From Streptomyces sp. DH37 (GTDB taxonomy: Bacteria > Actinomycetota > Actinomycetes > Streptomycetales > Streptomycetaceae): a DNA stretch of 64,000 nucleotides. Below, piece after piece: positions 16,271 to 26,741 of the stretch (positions within the stretch are counted from its first letter, which is position 1; each line of letters begins with the position of its first letter). The notes below the pieces were generated by a model. The model saw only the letters and a program-made list of their open reading frames with translations, did no database searches and was not told where the DNA came from. The stretch is taken from NCBI RefSeq assembly GCF_029813835.1, contig NZ_JARVKV010000023.1:1-64000 (forward strand). The letters are read 5' to 3'. The position numbers and the translations under genes were made by a program.

Positions 16271-16308
16271 GTTTCCCGTCCGCATCACCCCTGTTTCCCG
16301 GCGGCAAC
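16271..16308 (-). promoter_or_regulatory. GlnR box upstream of the nir operon
   Basis: Read on the minus strand: GTTGC-n6-GAAAC-n6-GATGC-n6-GAAAC (a-sites 16304-16308 and 16282-16286, b-sites 16293-16297 and 16271-16275). All three gaps are exactly 6 nt, matching the published Streptomyces GlnR consensus gTnAc-n6-GaAAc repeated twice. It lies 23-60 nt upstream of the first nir-operon gene. GlnR is known to control nitrite reductase in S. coelicolor, so activation under nitrogen limitation is expected. Confidence 0.82.
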
Positions 16309-16433
16309 GCTGCCCTCAGTGCGCTCGCGGCCCGGCTGTGAGCCCCCGTGTGGGCCTCCGTGTGGGCCTCCGTGTGGGCCGGACGGCGCCCCTCCGGCCC
16401 CTCCCGCCGCCCCCGCTGCGTCCCCGCCGCCCC

Positions 16434-17723
16434 CTACGGGGCCAGGCGGACCGGCAGGACCTGGACGCTGTTGCCCACCAGGCTGCGGTGCCGGGGCAGC
16501 TCCCCGTCCGGCCGTGCCAGGTCCAGGCCGGGAAAGCGCGTGAACAGCGCCTCCAGCGCGGTGGCGGCCTCCATCCGGGCCAGCGGGGCGCCCAGGCAGT
16601 AGTGCGCGCCGTGGCCGAACGACAGATGGCGGCTCGGCGGCCGGGTGACGTCGAACCGGTCGGCGTCCTCCCCGTGCGCCCGCGGGTCGCGCCCGGCGGC
16701 GGAGTAGCCGGCCAGCACGGGGGCGCCCGCCGGGATCAGCGTGCCGTCCACCTCCAGGTCGCGGACCGGGTAGCGGAACGGGAAGTAGCTGACCGGGCTG
16801 TCGTGGCGCAGGGTCTCCTCCACCACGTCCTCCCAGCCCGCCCGGCCGGAGCGGACCAGCTCCAGCTGGTCGCGGTGGGCGCACAGGGCGCGCACCGCGT
16901 TGGTGATCAGGTTGAGGGTGGTCTCGTGCCCGGCGACGATCAGCAGCAGCAGGGTGCCGATCAGCTCCTCCTCGCTCAGCCGGTCGCCGTCGTCCTCGCG
17001 CGCGGCGATCAGGGCGCTGGTGAGGTCGTCGCCGGGGGCGGCGCGGCGCTCCGCCGCCACCTGGGCGAGGACTGCCGTGATCTCCCGGTTGGCGGCCACG
17101 GCCTCGGCGGGGGAGGTGTCGGTGCTGACGATGCGGTTGGACAGCCTGTGCAGCCGCAGCCTCGGCTCCGGGCCGATGCCGAGCATCTCGCAGATCACGC
17201 TCATGGGCAGCGGGAAGGCGAAGTGTCGCCGCAGGTCGGCGGTCCCGTCCCCCTCCCGGGCCGCCTCGGCCAGGTCGTCCAGCAGCTCGCCGGCCAGTTC
17301 CGCCACGCGCGGCCGCAGCGCCTCCACGCGGCGGGGCGTGAACGCCCGGGTGACCAGGGAGCGCAGCCGCCGGTGGTCCGCGCCGTCGGCGGTCGTCATG
17401 CCGGGGACGGTCGCGAAGGTGCGCAGCGGCCAGCCCTCGGGGATCTCCCCGCGCCGGAGGGCGGCGAAGTGGCAGGCGTTCTTGGCCACCTCCGGGTTCC
17501 CCAGGAACTCCCTCAGCTCCTCGTGCCCGGTGACGACGAACCCGTCGACGCCGCCGGGGAGCACCACCGGCACGGCCGCCCCCCGCTCGCGCAGCCGCTC
17601 GTTGACCGGGTGCGGATCGGCGCCGCGCGGGTCGAGGACGTACGGTTCGGCGGACACGGAGGTGGGGGCGGAGGCGGACACGGAGGCGGGGGCGGGCGCG
17701 GCGCCCGCGGCGGGTTCGGTCAT
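16434..17723 (-). CDS. Cytochrome P450, canonical, conservon-linked
   Basis: A 429-residue bacterial class I P450. All signature motifs are present: I-helix VAGHETTLNL, K-helix EETLRHDSP (ExxR), and heme loop FGHGAHYCLGAPLAR with the axial Cys. The first 25 residues are an Ala/Ser/Pro tail. It starts at ATG 17723, overlapping the stop of the preceding EXXR-less P450 by 4 nt, and is the last gene of the cvnA-B-C-D-P450-P450 cluster. Such pairs (CYP157 with CYP154 types) follow several conservons in S. coelicolor. The substrate is unknown and no ferredoxin is encoded here. Confidence 0.88.
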   Translation of the reverse strand: MTEPAAGAAPAPASVSASAPTSVSAEPYVLDPRGADPHPVNERLRERGAAVPVVLPGGVDGFVVTGHEELREFLGNPEVAKNACHFAALRRGEIPEGWPLRTFATVPGMTTADGADHRRLRSLVTRAFTPRRVEALRPRVAELAGELLDDLAEAAREGDGTADLRRHFAFPLPMSVICEMLGIGPEPRLRLHRLSNRIVSTDTSPAEAVAANREITAVLAQVAAERRAAPGDDLTSALIAAREDDGDRLSEEELIGTLLLLIVAGHETTLNLITNAVRALCAHRDQLELVRSGRAGWEDVVEETLRHDSPVSYFPFRYPVRDLEVDGTLIPAGAPVLAGYSAAGRDPRAHGEDADRFDVTRPPSRHLSFGHGAHYCLGAPLARMEAATALEALFTRFPGLDLARPDGELPRHRSLVGNSVQVLPVRLAP

Positions 17724-19012
17724 CTGGGGTCTCCCTGGGGAACGGCGGCGAGGTCGGGCTGCGGCGCGGTGAACCGGACGGGCAGCGCCGCCAGGCCCTT
17801 GGTCCAGGGCGACGACGCCCAGGCCAGCCGCTCCTCGGGCACCGCCAGTTCCATGTCGGGCAGGTGGTGCCGGAGGGTGTCCACCGCGGTGCGGGCGATC
17901 AGCCGGGCCGGGTCCTGCGCCGGGCAGGTGTGCGGTCCCGCGCTGAACGCCACGTGCGCGCGGTTGCCGGTGACGGGCCGCCCGTCGTCGGGCAGCACCT
18001 CCGGGTCGGTGTTGGCGGCGGCCAGCCCCAGCACGAGCATGTCCCCGGCGCGGATGTCCCGGCCCCCGAAGCGCATGTCGCGGACGGCGTAGCGGGCGGG
18101 GAAGTTCTGGGTGGGCGGGAACCGCCACAGCACCAGGTCCAGCGCGTCGTCCACGGTCAGGTGCCCGCCGGTCAGGGAGGAGCGCAGGGCCGGATCGGTC
18201 AGCAGGACGCGCAGCGCGGTGGCGATCCAGTTCTTCGTCGTCTGGTTGCCCGCGACGATCATCACCACGATGTTGTGCAGCACCTCCTCGTCGCTGAGGC
18301 GGGCGGGGTGCTCCAGCAGCCGCGAGGTGACGTCGGGGCCGGGACGCCGCCGCTTCTCCCGGATCAGCGCCAGCAGGACGTTCTCCATGCGGCGGCTGGC
18401 GTGGGCGGAGTCGGCGTTGGCGGCGGCCGTGCCGGCGACGGCCTCGGCCAGCTGCTGCCCGGTCCGGTCGTCCACGCCCAGCATCTGCGCGATGACCTGG
18501 ACGGGCAGCTTGTGCGCGTAGTGCGGTACGAGGTCGGCCTCGCGCCGGCGGGCGAAGGAGTCGATCAGCCGCTCGGCGGTGGCCCGCACCGTCCGGCGCA
18601 GCTCGTGCCCGTCGATCCGGTCCAGCGCGTCGGCGACCGCCGCCCGCATCCGCCGGTGCTGCTGACCGTCGGCGAACATCAGCGCCGGGCGCCAGCCGAC
18701 GAACGCCATCAGCGGCGAGTCGGCCGGGACGCGGCCCTCGCGCAGCAGGTTCCAGCGCCGCGGATCGTGGCTGAAGTCCTGCTCCTCGCGGGCGAGGTGG
18801 AGCAGCTCCCGGTAGCCCATGACCAGCCAGACGTGGATGCCGGGGGCCAGGGCGACGGGGGCGACCGGGCCGTGCTCCGCGCGCAGCCGCTCGTACAGCG
18901 CCGACAGGTTGTCCCCGTCGAGGCCCGGTCCGTACAGCGGGGCGGGACGCCCGTGCGCCGGGCAGCCCGGCGGCGGCCCGGCGGCGGTGCGGTCGGGGAA
19001 GGGAACGGTCAT
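17720..19012 (-). CDS. CYP157-like P450 lacking the EXXR motif
   Basis: A 430-residue P450-fold protein with altered signatures. The K-helix reads DLVLWRFPPTQNF (292-304), so the Glu of ExxR is Val294. The I-helix reads VAGNQTTKNW (253-262), with Gln257 where the acid of the acid-alcohol pair normally is. The heme loop is FSAGPHTCPAQ with Cys363 kept but the following CxG changed to CPA. Loss of EXXR is the published hallmark of the CYP157 family, whose members lie in conservons. It overlaps cvnD and the next P450 by 4 nt on each side, so it is tightly co-translated. A paralogue lies at 22278-23624. Confidence 0.85.
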   Translation of the reverse strand: MTVPFPDRTAAGPPPGCPAHGRPAPLYGPGLDGDNLSALYERLRAEHGPVAPVALAPGIHVWLVMGYRELLHLAREEQDFSHDPRRWNLLREGRVPADSPLMAFVGWRPALMFADGQQHRRMRAAVADALDRIDGHELRRTVRATAERLIDSFARRREADLVPHYAHKLPVQVIAQMLGVDDRTGQQLAEAVAGTAAANADSAHASRRMENVLLALIREKRRRPGPDVTSRLLEHPARLSDEEVLHNIVVMIVAGNQTTKNWIATALRVLLTDPALRSSLTGGHLTVDDALDLVLWRFPPTQNFPARYAVRDMRFGGRDIRAGDMLVLGLAAANTDPEVLPDDGRPVTGNRAHVAFSAGPHTCPAQDPARLIARTAVDTLRHHLPDMELAVPEERLAWASSPWTKGLAALPVRFTAPQPDLAAVPQGDPR

Positions 19013-19698
19013 GACGGCTCCGAGTCCGTGGCGGAGTTGACGAGGTGGGTGACGAGGGAGATCAGGGCCCTGAGGGACGACTCGCCGTCACGGGCGTCGC
19101 AGAACGTCAGCGGGGTGTGCGGCAGCAGGTCCAGCGCGGCCCGCAGCTCCTCCTCGGCGTACCGCGGGCTGTCCGGGAACCGGTTGACGGCGATGCTGAA
19201 GGGCAGGTCCAGGTCCTCCAGGTGGCCGATGGAGTCGAAGGACGCCTCCAGGTCGCGGGTGTCCACCAGGGCGAGCGCGCCCAGGGCGCCGCGCGCCAGC
19301 TCCCGCCAGGTGGGCAGGAAGCGCGGCTGCCCGGGGGTGCCGAACAGGTAGAGCACCAGCTCGCCGTCGATCGTGATCCGCCCGAAGTCCAGGGCGACGG
19401 TGGTGGTCCTCTTCGACCGCTCGCCGCCGGTGTCCACCCGGGCGCCCGCCCGGGTCATCACGGCCTCGGTGGACAGCGGCCTGATCTCCGAGACCGCGCC
19501 GATCAGCGTGGTCTTGCCCACCCCGAACGGCCCGACGACCAGGATCTTGGCCGCGCCCGCGACGCTCGGCCGCACGTACACGCCGGACGTTCCCGCCGCG
19601 TCCCCGGGATCCGGGGACGCCTCCGGCTCCGGGGAAGCGGCGGGGCCGTCCGGGCGTACGCCGGCGGCGGACGTGTCAGAGACGGCTCTCGAGCCCAT
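19009..19698 (-). CDS. cvnD: Conservon protein CvnD, small GTPase
   Basis: A 229-residue MglA/CvnD-like GTPase. A Pro/Ala-rich 45-residue tail precedes the G domain. P-loop: VVGPFGVGKTT; switch II: LYLFGTPGQPRF; base-recognition loop: AVNRFPDSP. It would act as a membrane-associated switch with the roadblock protein CvnB and the sensor-like CvnA, by analogy with characterised S. coelicolor conservons. The start ATG 19698 overlaps the end of cvnC by 23 nt, and the stop overlaps the P450 start by 4 nt. Confidence 0.92.
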   Translation of the reverse strand: MGSRAVSDTSAAGVRPDGPAASPEPEASPDPGDAAGTSGVYVRPSVAGAAKILVVGPFGVGKTTLIGAVSEIRPLSTEAVMTRAGARVDTGGERSKRTTTVALDFGRITIDGELVLYLFGTPGQPRFLPTWRELARGALGALALVDTRDLEASFDSIGHLEDLDLPFSIAVNRFPDSPRYAEEELRAALDLLPHTPLTFCDARDGESSLRALISLVTHLVNSATDSEPS

Positions 19699-20032
19699 GA
19701 AGCACCTTTCTCAGGAGGGAAACATCGGCACGCCGGGCCGGCGGCACGGGCGGCCGGGTCTCGACGAGCCCCCACTCGATGAGATCGGCCAGCAGAACCT
19801 GCACCACCGGCGGCGGCTGGCCCAGGTGCGCGGCGATCTCCGCGACCGACAGCAGGCCCTGGCAGCGCTCCACGATCCGCAGGTACTCCGGCTGGAGAGT
19901 GGCCGGGGGCGTGACGCCGGAGGCCAGGACGAGCGTCTCCCAGGGCAGGTCCCGGGAGGAGCCCGAACGCCCCTTCGTGATCACGTAGGGGCGTATCGCG
20001 GAGGTGCCTCGCGCCTCCTCCTCATCCCTCAT
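19676..20032 (-). CDS. cvnC: Conservon protein CvnC (DUF742)
   Basis: A 118-residue DUF742 protein. The family opening RPYVITKGR is at residues 14-22. The rest is a winged-helix-like region (YLRIVERCQGLLSVAEIAAHLGQPPPVVQVLLADLIEWGLVE). It is the third member of the conservon and is thought to join CvnA/B/D in a membrane complex; no enzymatic activity is expected. It overlaps cvnB by 11 nt and cvnD by 23 nt. Confidence 0.92.
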   Translation of the reverse strand: MRDEEEARGTSAIRPYVITKGRSGSSRDLPWETLVLASGVTPPATLQPEYLRIVERCQGLLSVAEIAAHLGQPPPVVQVLLADLIEWGLVETRPPVPPARRADVSLLRKVLHGLESRL

Positions 20033-20474
20033 GCGGCCGGTCCGCCGCGTCGCGGGGCTGGCTGCTCAGGTGCGCTCCGATCCTCGCGACCAGTACCTGC
20101 ATCTGCTGGGCCACCAGGCCCACGTCGGCGTCGACGTCGGTGGCCACCCCCAGATGGGCCCCGGCGCCGGCGGAGGTGAACAGCGCGAACCCGTGCTCGG
20201 ACTCCAGCATGAGCTGCCGTACGCCGGCCCCCTGGCCGAAGAGCAGGGAGACCGTGGACAGGCCGGTCATGGTCAGTGCCGCGCAGGCGGCGGAGAGCGA
20301 CTCGGCCTCGTCCACGCCGAGGTGCGGCACCGGGCCCGACAGGCCCTCGGCGGAGATGTGCCCCAGGCGGAGCCCGTCCTCGGACACCACGACGGCGTGG
20401 CGCACCCCCGGGATCTCCGTCAGGGGACGCAGCATCCAGCCCACGTCGGGCAGTCTCGTTATGGCTCCGGCCAC
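20022..20474 (-). CDS. cvnB: Conservon protein CvnB (roadblock/LC7)
   Basis: A 150-residue roadblock/LC7 protein, the family of GTPase partners and activators related to MglB. Visible marks are the N-terminal helix WMLRPLTEIPGVRHAVVVSEDGLRLG and the second half HLGVATDVDADVGLVAQQMQVLVARIG. The start GTG 20474 shares its first base with the TAG of cvnA, indicating coupled translation. It is likely to bind the CvnD GTPase encoded two genes on. Confidence 0.92.
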   Translation of the reverse strand: MAGAITRLPDVGWMLRPLTEIPGVRHAVVVSEDGLRLGHISAEGLSGPVPHLGVDEAESLSAACAALTMTGLSTVSLLFGQGAGVRQLMLESEHGFALFTSAGAGAHLGVATDVDADVGLVAQQMQVLVARIGAHLSSQPRDAADRPHEG

Positions 20475-22030
20475 TACCGGCCTTCCTCTCGTTCGTCGGT
20501 CTGCGGGGCACTCTCCAGCTCGGCCCGGCCACGCCGGGCGCCGGAGACGATGTCGGCCACGGACGCGCCCGCGGCCTCGGGCGACCAGGGAGCCCGGGAA
20601 GTCGGGGGAGGCCCGCCGGCGGCCTCCGCGCGGTGCCCGCCCGGCGGCCGGGACAGCGGGTCGGCCGGCGAGCGCCGCCGGCTGCGCCGCCGCGGCAGAC
20701 CGTTGGGGGTCAGGGGCCCCTCGTCACCGGGCCGGGCCTCCGCGCCGCCGACCCGCTCCGTGCGGTCCCGGCCCTCCCGGCCCTCCGGACGCTCCGGGGC
20801 GGGTACGGCCTCCCGCGGGCGGGCGTGCTCGGCGGCGGGTGTTGCGAGGGACGCCGGTTCCCGGTCGATCGGCTCGGTCAGCAGCCGGTGCGGCACGAAC
20901 AGCACCGCCCGGGTCCCGCCGTACGCCGAGGCGGTCGTCAGCTCCACCCCGAAGCCGAGCTGCCGGGACCAGCGGCCCACGCAGGCGAGCCCCAGCCGGG
21001 GCACCGCTCCCAGCTCGGTCAGGTCCAGGCCGTGCCGCAGCTGCCGCAGCGCCTGCTCCATCACGTCGGGGGGCATGCCCAGGCCCGCGTCGTCGATCTC
21101 GACGACCGCGCCCGCGGCCACCTCGCGGACCGAGACGACCACCTGGGTGCGCGAGGGCGAGAACACCGTGGCGTTCTCCAGGATCTCGGCCGTGGCGTGC
21201 ATCAGCCCCTCCACGGCGGGCGGCACCACGTACAGGTTCTGCCCGCCGTGCACCTCCACCCGGCCGAACTCCACGATCCGCGACTGCGCGCCGCGCACGC
21301 AGTCGAACAGCGACACCGGGCGCGACTCGCGCCGGGTCGGCCAGATCCCGCACATCACCAGCAGCGTCTGGGCCTTGCGGGTCATCTGGGCCGCCGCGTG
21401 GTCGGCCTTCATCACCTCGGCCATCAGGTCCGGGTCCTTGATGAACCGCTCGACGCGGTCCAGCACCTGCTGCTGCACCGTCGCCATCACGTGCATGTTC
21501 CTGGCGACGGACTCGAAGGCCGCCTGCACCGAGTCGCGCAGCGCGCGCTCCCGGCGCACCGCCTCGTCCGACCCCAGCGCCTCCACCACGGCCTCCAGCG
21601 CCCGGGCGAACTCCTCACCGGTCTCGGCGGGCGGCAGGGCGGGCCCCGGAACCCCGTCCAGGCCGCGTCCGTCGCGCACCCGCTCGATGACGGCCGGCGC
21701 CCGCACGGACGCCAGACGGACCACCTCGGCGTTCCGCGCGGCGGCCAGGGCGTGCTCCCGCGCGGCCCGCTCGCGCAGCTCGCCGATCCGCCCGCGCAGC
21801 CGGAGGAGTCCGGCCAGGCACAGCGCCAGTGCCGTCACCAGGACGCCGGCGCCCGCGGCGAACCACCCCGCGGCGGGAACCGGCCGCCCGGCGGGGAGGG
21901 AGACCACCAGCCCCACCGCGACCGCCGCTCCGCAGGCGGCGGACACCGCCGCGGCCGGCCACCAGAATTTCCGTCCCCCCGCTTGCCGGCTCACCACTGG
22001 TGACAACGACCTCTCAGACGAAGCGATCAC
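20474..22030 (-). CDS. cvnA: Conservon sensor-like ATPase CvnA
   Basis: A 518-residue membrane protein of the nitrate/sulfonate-sensor-like CvnA type. Two close hydrophobic segments lie near residues 23-45 and 52-74, followed by a linker helix and a HATPase_c domain (AEILENATVFSPSRTQVVVSV, EIDDAGLGM, LGLACVGRWSRQLG, ASAYGGTRAVLFVP). No phosphorylatable H-box with conserved His is obvious, as is usual for CvnA. The last 140 residues are a Pro/Arg/Glu-rich disordered tail. The start is uncertain: GTG 22030 has only a weak ribosome site, and an in-frame GTG about 13 codons downstream follows GAGAGG at long distance. Confidence 0.88.
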   Translation of the reverse strand: MIASSERSLSPVVSRQAGGRKFWWPAAAVSAACGAAVAVGLVVSLPAGRPVPAAGWFAAGAGVLVTALALCLAGLLRLRGRIGELRERAAREHALAAARNAEVVRLASVRAPAVIERVRDGRGLDGVPGPALPPAETGEEFARALEAVVEALGSDEAVRRERALRDSVQAAFESVARNMHVMATVQQQVLDRVERFIKDPDLMAEVMKADHAAAQMTRKAQTLLVMCGIWPTRRESRPVSLFDCVRGAQSRIVEFGRVEVHGGQNLYVVPPAVEGLMHATAEILENATVFSPSRTQVVVSVREVAAGAVVEIDDAGLGMPPDVMEQALRQLRHGLDLTELGAVPRLGLACVGRWSRQLGFGVELTTASAYGGTRAVLFVPHRLLTEPIDREPASLATPAAEHARPREAVPAPERPEGREGRDRTERVGGAEARPGDEGPLTPNGLPRRRSRRRSPADPLSRPPGGHRAEAAGGPPPTSRAPWSPEAAGASVADIVSGARRGRAELESAPQTDEREEGR

Positions 22031-22122
22031 AACCGGTCCGGTTCCGCACCCATCCGGGCGGGCCCGGGATCGCAGAGATCCTACTCACCAACTGGCTCGA
22101 GGACAGCGGGACTTCGTTCGGT

Positions 22123-22136
22123 TTCCGGTACCGGAA
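22123..22136. promoter_or_regulatory. 14-bp perfect palindrome upstream of cvnA
   Basis: TTCCGGTACCGGAA lies about 95 bp upstream of the cvnA start, between it and the second EXXR-less P450 gene. It could be an operator for the conservon or a short hairpin after the P450 gene. No assignment is possible from sequence. Confidence 0.35.
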
Positions 22137-22277
22137 GGCCGCGGGATTCCGGATGGGACCGGGGGATCGCGCGATGGCGGGCCCCCGGCGGCTCCACGGC
22201 CCGAGCCGGACACGGCCCCTCCCCGACGCGTCCTCGGGGGGAACCCGCCGTCCCGCCCCCTCCCGGCGGGTCCCCGG

Positions 22278-23624
22278 TCAGCCGCCCGCGCGGCGCGTAC
22301 GGGGGGCGGCGGGCATGGTGACGGGCACGGTGACGGGCACGGTGGCGGCGAGGCCGGGCCGCGGCGCGGCGAACCGGACGGGCAGCGCCGCCAGCCCCCT
22401 GGTCCAGGGCGACGACGCCCAGGCCAGCCGCTCCTCGGGAACGGCCAGCTCCATGCCCGGCAGCCGCTGCCGCAGCACCTCCACGGCCGTCCGCGCGATC
22501 AGCCGGGCCGGTTCCTGGGCCGGGCAGGTGTGCGGCCCCGCGCCGAACGCCATGTGCGCGCGGTTGCCCGTCGCCGGCCGCCCGCCGCCGGGCAGCACCT
22601 CCGGGTCGGCGTTGGCGGCGGCCAGCCCCAGCACGAGCATGTCGCCGGCCCGCACCTGCTGCCGGCCCAGGAGGACGTCGCGGACGGCGTAGCGGCCGGG
22701 GAAGTTCTGGGTCGGCGGGAACCGCCACAGCACCAGGTCCAGCGCCTCGTCCACGGTCAGGCGCCCGTCCTCCACGGAGGAGCGCAGGGCCGGATCGGTC
22801 AGCAGGACGCGCAGCGTGGTGGCGATCCAGTTCTTCGTCGTCTGGTGGGCCGCCACCACCGTCACCGCCAGGTTGTGCAGCACCTCCTCGTCACCGAGGC
22901 GGGCGGGGTGGCGCAGCAGGCGGGAGGCGAGGTCGGGGCCCGGTTCGCGCCGCTTCTCCTCGATCAGCGCCAGCAGGACGCGCTCCAGGCGGCGGCTGGC
23001 GTGGGCGGAGTCGGCGTTGGCGGCGGCCGTGCCGGCGACGGCCTCGGCCAGCTTCCGGCCGGCCCGCTCGTCCGCCCCCAGCAGCCGGGTCACGACCCGG
23101 GCCGGCAGCTTGTGCGCGTAGTGCGGTACGAGGTCGGCCTCGCGCCGCCCGGCGAAGGAGTCGATCAGCCGGTTCGCCGCGGCCCGCACCGTACGGCCCA
23201 GTTCGCCGCCGTCGATCCGGTCCAGCGCGTCGGCGACCGCCGCCCGCATCCGCCGGTGCCGCCGCCCGTCGGCGAACATCAGCGCCGGGCGCCAGCCGAC
23301 GAACGCCATCAGCGGGGAGTCGGCCGGGACGCGGCCCTCGCGCGGCAGGCGCCAGTGCCGCGGATCGTGGCTGAAGTCCCGTTCGCCGCGCGCCACCCGC
23401 AGCAGTTCCCGGTAGCCCATGACCAGCCAGGCGTGCACCCCCGGGGCCAGGGCGACGGGGGCGACCGGGCCGTGCTCCGCGCGCAGCCGCTCGTACAGCG
23501 CCGACAGGTCGTCCCCGTCGAGGCCCGGTCCGTACAGCGGGGCGGGACGCGGGCGGTGGGGCCGGACGGGGCGGTCCGGCGGTGTCCCGGTCTCGGTCCG
23601 GGGACGGCGGGGAACAGCGGTCAT
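22278..23624 (-). CDS. Second CYP157-like P450 lacking EXXR, upstream of cvnA
   Basis: A 448-residue paralogue of the P450 at 17720-19012; long stretches are identical in protein and nearly identical in DNA. It shares LVLWRFPPTQNF (no ExxR), FGAGPHTCPAQ with the heme Cys367, and an I-helix AAHQTTKNW in which even the usual Gly is Ala. It differs in the N-terminal 28 residues and has an extra Val/Thr/Pro tail. ATG 23624 is preceded by GGAG at 8 nt; the upstream in-frame ATG 23660 is less likely. It stands 247 bp upstream of cvnA on the same strand, so the conservon is bracketed by the two copies. Confidence 0.83.
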   Translation of the reverse strand: MTAVPRRPRTETGTPPDRPVRPHRPRPAPLYGPGLDGDDLSALYERLRAEHGPVAPVALAPGVHAWLVMGYRELLRVARGERDFSHDPRHWRLPREGRVPADSPLMAFVGWRPALMFADGRRHRRMRAAVADALDRIDGGELGRTVRAAANRLIDSFAGRREADLVPHYAHKLPARVVTRLLGADERAGRKLAEAVAGTAAANADSAHASRRLERVLLALIEEKRREPGPDLASRLLRHPARLGDEEVLHNLAVTVVAAHQTTKNWIATTLRVLLTDPALRSSVEDGRLTVDEALDLVLWRFPPTQNFPGRYAVRDVLLGRQQVRAGDMLVLGLAAANADPEVLPGGGRPATGNRAHMAFGAGPHTCPAQEPARLIARTAVEVLRQRLPGMELAVPEERLAWASSPWTRGLAALPVRFAAPRPGLAATVPVTVPVTMPAAPRTRRAGG

Positions 23625-23679
23625 GCGGTGGCTCCGGGGGCGGGAAGGGGAGCGGCCCATGAGTGGCCCGTACGTCCGG

Positions 23680-23709
23680 AGACAACGCGGTACCGGCGGC
23701 CATGGTCAA
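23680..23709 (-). promoter_or_regulatory. Candidate promoter of the upstream P450/conservon
   Basis: Minus strand TTGACC (23704-23709), 18-bp spacer, TTGTCT (23680-23685). This would start transcription about 50 nt before the P450 at 23624. The -10 is a weak match. Confidence 0.35.
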
Positions 23710-23893
23710 CCGCCGTTTCCGAAAAGAGTCTTGAAATACCACTCAGGGGTGAGCGGCGCCCCGCCGGCCACCGGCCCGCACGGCGCGGGGGCCGACGCGG
23801 CTACGGTGAACCCGCGGGACCGTACGAGGACGGGCCCGGCGGAACCGACGAGAACGAGACCGAGAACGAGAACGACGACGAGGAGCGGCGGCC

Positions 23894-24253
23894 GTGGCGG
23901 AGACCGGGATCCTGACCGTGCTGACCACCACCGACAGCCCCGAGAAGGCCGAGTCCCTGGCGCGCGGCGCGGTGGAGGCGCGCGTCGCCGCGTGCGCCCA
24001 GGTCTCCGGCCCGGTGACGTCGGTCTACCGGTGGGAGGGCGAGGTGCGGGCCGAGCGCGAGTGGCAGGTGCTGCTGAAGACGCCGGCGGACCGCTACGAC
24101 GCCCTGGAGGCGCACCTGCGCGCGGCGCACGACTACGACACCCCGGAGATCATCGCCACCCCGGTCGTCCGCGGCGGCGCCGACTACCTGGCCTGGGTCG
24201 CGGCGGAGACGCGGCGGGCGGAGGGAGCGGGGGACGCGCCGAGCGGCGCCTGA
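23894..24253 (+). CDS. cutA: Divalent-cation tolerance protein CutA1
   Basis: A 119-residue CutA1 family protein, a small cytosolic trimer linked to copper and other metal tolerance. Family marks: VLTTTDSPEKAESLARGAVEARVAACAQV, SVYRWEGEV, EWQVLLKTPADRYDALEAHLRAAHDYDTPEIIA. The length is typical. The GTG start has GGAG just upstream. It is divergent from the conservon P450 and convergent with nasA; no functional link is evident. Confidence 0.93.
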   Translation: MAETGILTVLTTTDSPEKAESLARGAVEARVAACAQVSGPVTSVYRWEGEVRAEREWQVLLKTPADRYDALEAHLRAAHDYDTPEIIATPVVRGGADYLAWVAAETRRAEGAGDAPSGA

Positions 24254-24379
24254 GCGGTCACGGGGCGAGGTGGCGGCGCAGGGCGGCGTCGACGCCGGTC
24301 AGGACGTGCGGCGGCGTACGCGTCGACGAAGGCGATGTCCTCCCGGGGAGGACCCACGCCTGCCTTCGTACCGACCGCG

Positions 24380-26581
<2,202 letters not shown>

Positions 26582-26604
26582 GCCGCCCAGCGTGCGTCGC
26601 GCGT

Positions 26605-26631
26605 GTTACGCCGCGCGCCCCCGCGGGTTAC
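26605..26631. promoter_or_regulatory. Possible GlnR site upstream of nasA
   Basis: GTTAC at 26605-26609 and 26627-26631 are 22 bp apart, the spacing of the two a-sites in a GlnR box. The intervening b-sites (GaAAc) are poor. It lies 24-50 bp upstream of nasA and is weaker than the box before the nir operon. Confidence 0.4.
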
Positions 26632-26741
26632 GGGGCGGGCACACCGGCCTCAGCCCGCCCGGCCCCGCGCCGTGAGCCGTGCGCAACCGGACGTCACGGC
26701 ACCGCAACGGCCGGGCAACCGCGGGCCGCCACACTCGGACC

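Noticed and set aside
24254..24379. Short minus-strand tail reading VLTGVDAALRRHLAP between cutA and nasA
   Set aside because: Too short, no start or ribosome site, and between convergent genes. It could be a remnant, but it cannot be supported.
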